This document shows, piece by piece, positions 6,498 through 6,624 of a DNA stretch of 6,624 nt (positions within the stretch are counted from its first letter, which is position 1; each line of letters begins with the position of its first letter). The DNA is taken from positions 1-6,624 of the forward strand of contig JAFGSP010000018.1 of NCBI GenBank assembly GCA_016934775.1, given 5' to 3'. Made by a program: the position numbers and the translations under genes. The notes under the pieces were generated by a model. It was not told the origin of the DNA and made no database searches. It saw nothing but the letters and a program-made list of their open reading frames with translations. This DNA is from Candidatus Woesearchaeota archaeon. GTDB lineage: Archaea > Nanobdellota > Nanobdellia > Woesearchaeales > GW2011-AR15.

Positions 6498-6511
6498 AAA
6501 AAATAATTAAA
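6498..6511 (+). promoter_or_regulatory. Possible TATA element of the transporter gene
   Basis: An A/T-rich AAAAAATAATTAAA stretch is centred about 30 bases before the ATG at 6534. If it is the TATA box, transcription would start at or next to the start codon, giving a leaderless mRNA; this agrees with the absence of a Shine-Dalgarno site there. Confidence 0.25.
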
Positions 6512-6518
6512 GACTGGG

Positions 6519-6524
6519 TTTTTT
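6519..6524 (+). terminator. Possible oligo-T terminator after the glycosyltransferase gene
   Basis: A run of six T follows GGG, 46 bases beyond the glycosyltransferase stop. It could end that transcript. It lies only 9 bases before the next ATG, so it might instead be part of that gene's upstream region. Confidence 0.3.
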
Positions 6525-6533
6525 ATAATATTG

Positions 6534-6624
6534 ATGGTAAGCTCTGACATCCTTTTCGGCGTGATACCTGCCCTTATCCTGTTTCTGTATGGAATTGAGA
6601 ATTTCAGCAAAGAGATACAGCAGA
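6534..6624 (+). CDS. Na+/phosphate cotransporter-like protein, N-terminus only
   Basis: An open frame runs from ATG 6534 to the right edge (30 complete codons). The peptide begins MVSSDILFGVIPALILFLYG and continues IENFSKEIQQ. A hydrophobic helix ending in FLYGIENFSKEIQ closely resembles the first segment of the Na_Pi_cotrans family (pattern LFLYGMxxMSEGLQ). The full protein would be a multi-span membrane transporter for phosphate or a similar anion. An in-frame TTG at 6531 is an alternative start. No Shine-Dalgarno site precedes it. The call rests on about 30 residues, so another transporter family with a similar first helix cannot be excluded. Confidence 0.6.
   Translation, partial: MVSSDILFGVIPALILFLYGIENFSKEIQQ

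Noticed and set aside
6521..6530. TTTTATAATA as TATA box for the transporter gene
   Set aside because: It is too close to the ATG at 6534; transcription would begin inside the coding sequence.

Overview
The window looks like a piece of an archaeal chromosome, most likely from a DPANN-type lineage (Woesearchaeota/Pacearchaeota-like). The evidence is an archaeal FlaI/TadA-type secretion ATPase, TadC/FlaJ-type platform proteins, an archaeal-type SepF, and TATA-like promoter elements upstream of good Shine-Dalgarno sites. The lineage is an inference from gene content and architecture; no rRNA or other phylogenetic marker is present. Base composition is moderately AT-rich by eye and seems similar across the genes.

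Layout. (1) Positions 1-4239, plus strand: a type IV pilus/archaellum-like (type II/IV secretion superfamily) operon. It holds the hexameric motor ATPase (5' end cut by the window edge), a 67-residue protein of unknown function, a 583-residue platform protein with one T2SSF domain and a long cytoplasmic N-terminal extension, and a second, 305-residue T2SSF platform protein. The first three genes are joined by two ATGA stop/start overlaps. The fourth follows a 99-nt gap that can encode a 29-codon ORF ending in a TGATG overlap. The two platform proteins together supply the two T2SSF halves that archaeal FlaJ usually carries in one chain. (2) Positions 4240-4454: a 215-nt gap between convergent genes, rich in perfect inverted repeats. 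Read on the minus strand it resembles the 3' end of an IS200/IS605 (TnpB-type) element, and it may be a decayed remnant or a structured RNA. (3) Positions 4455-4859, minus strand: sepF, the membrane anchor of FtsZ in archaea that divide with FtsZ, with its own Shine-Dalgarno site, TATA-like element and downstream T-tracts. (4) Positions 4860-5057: a divergent promoter region. (5) Positions 5058-6473, plus strand: a GT-B fold family 4-like glycosyltransferase of unknown acceptor. (6) Positions 6534-6624, plus strand: the first 30 codons of a probable Na+/phosphate cotransporter-like membrane protein, cut by the right edge.

The ATPase and the two platform proteins should form the inner-membrane motor and base of a pilus or secretion machine. 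No pilin, prepilin peptidase or archaellum accessory gene is in view, so its product is not known. The sepF, glycosyltransferase and transporter genes appear to be independent transcription units. The least explained parts are the 67-residue protein and the 330-residue extension of the first platform protein, both inside the motor operon, and the hairpin cluster at about 4272-4403.
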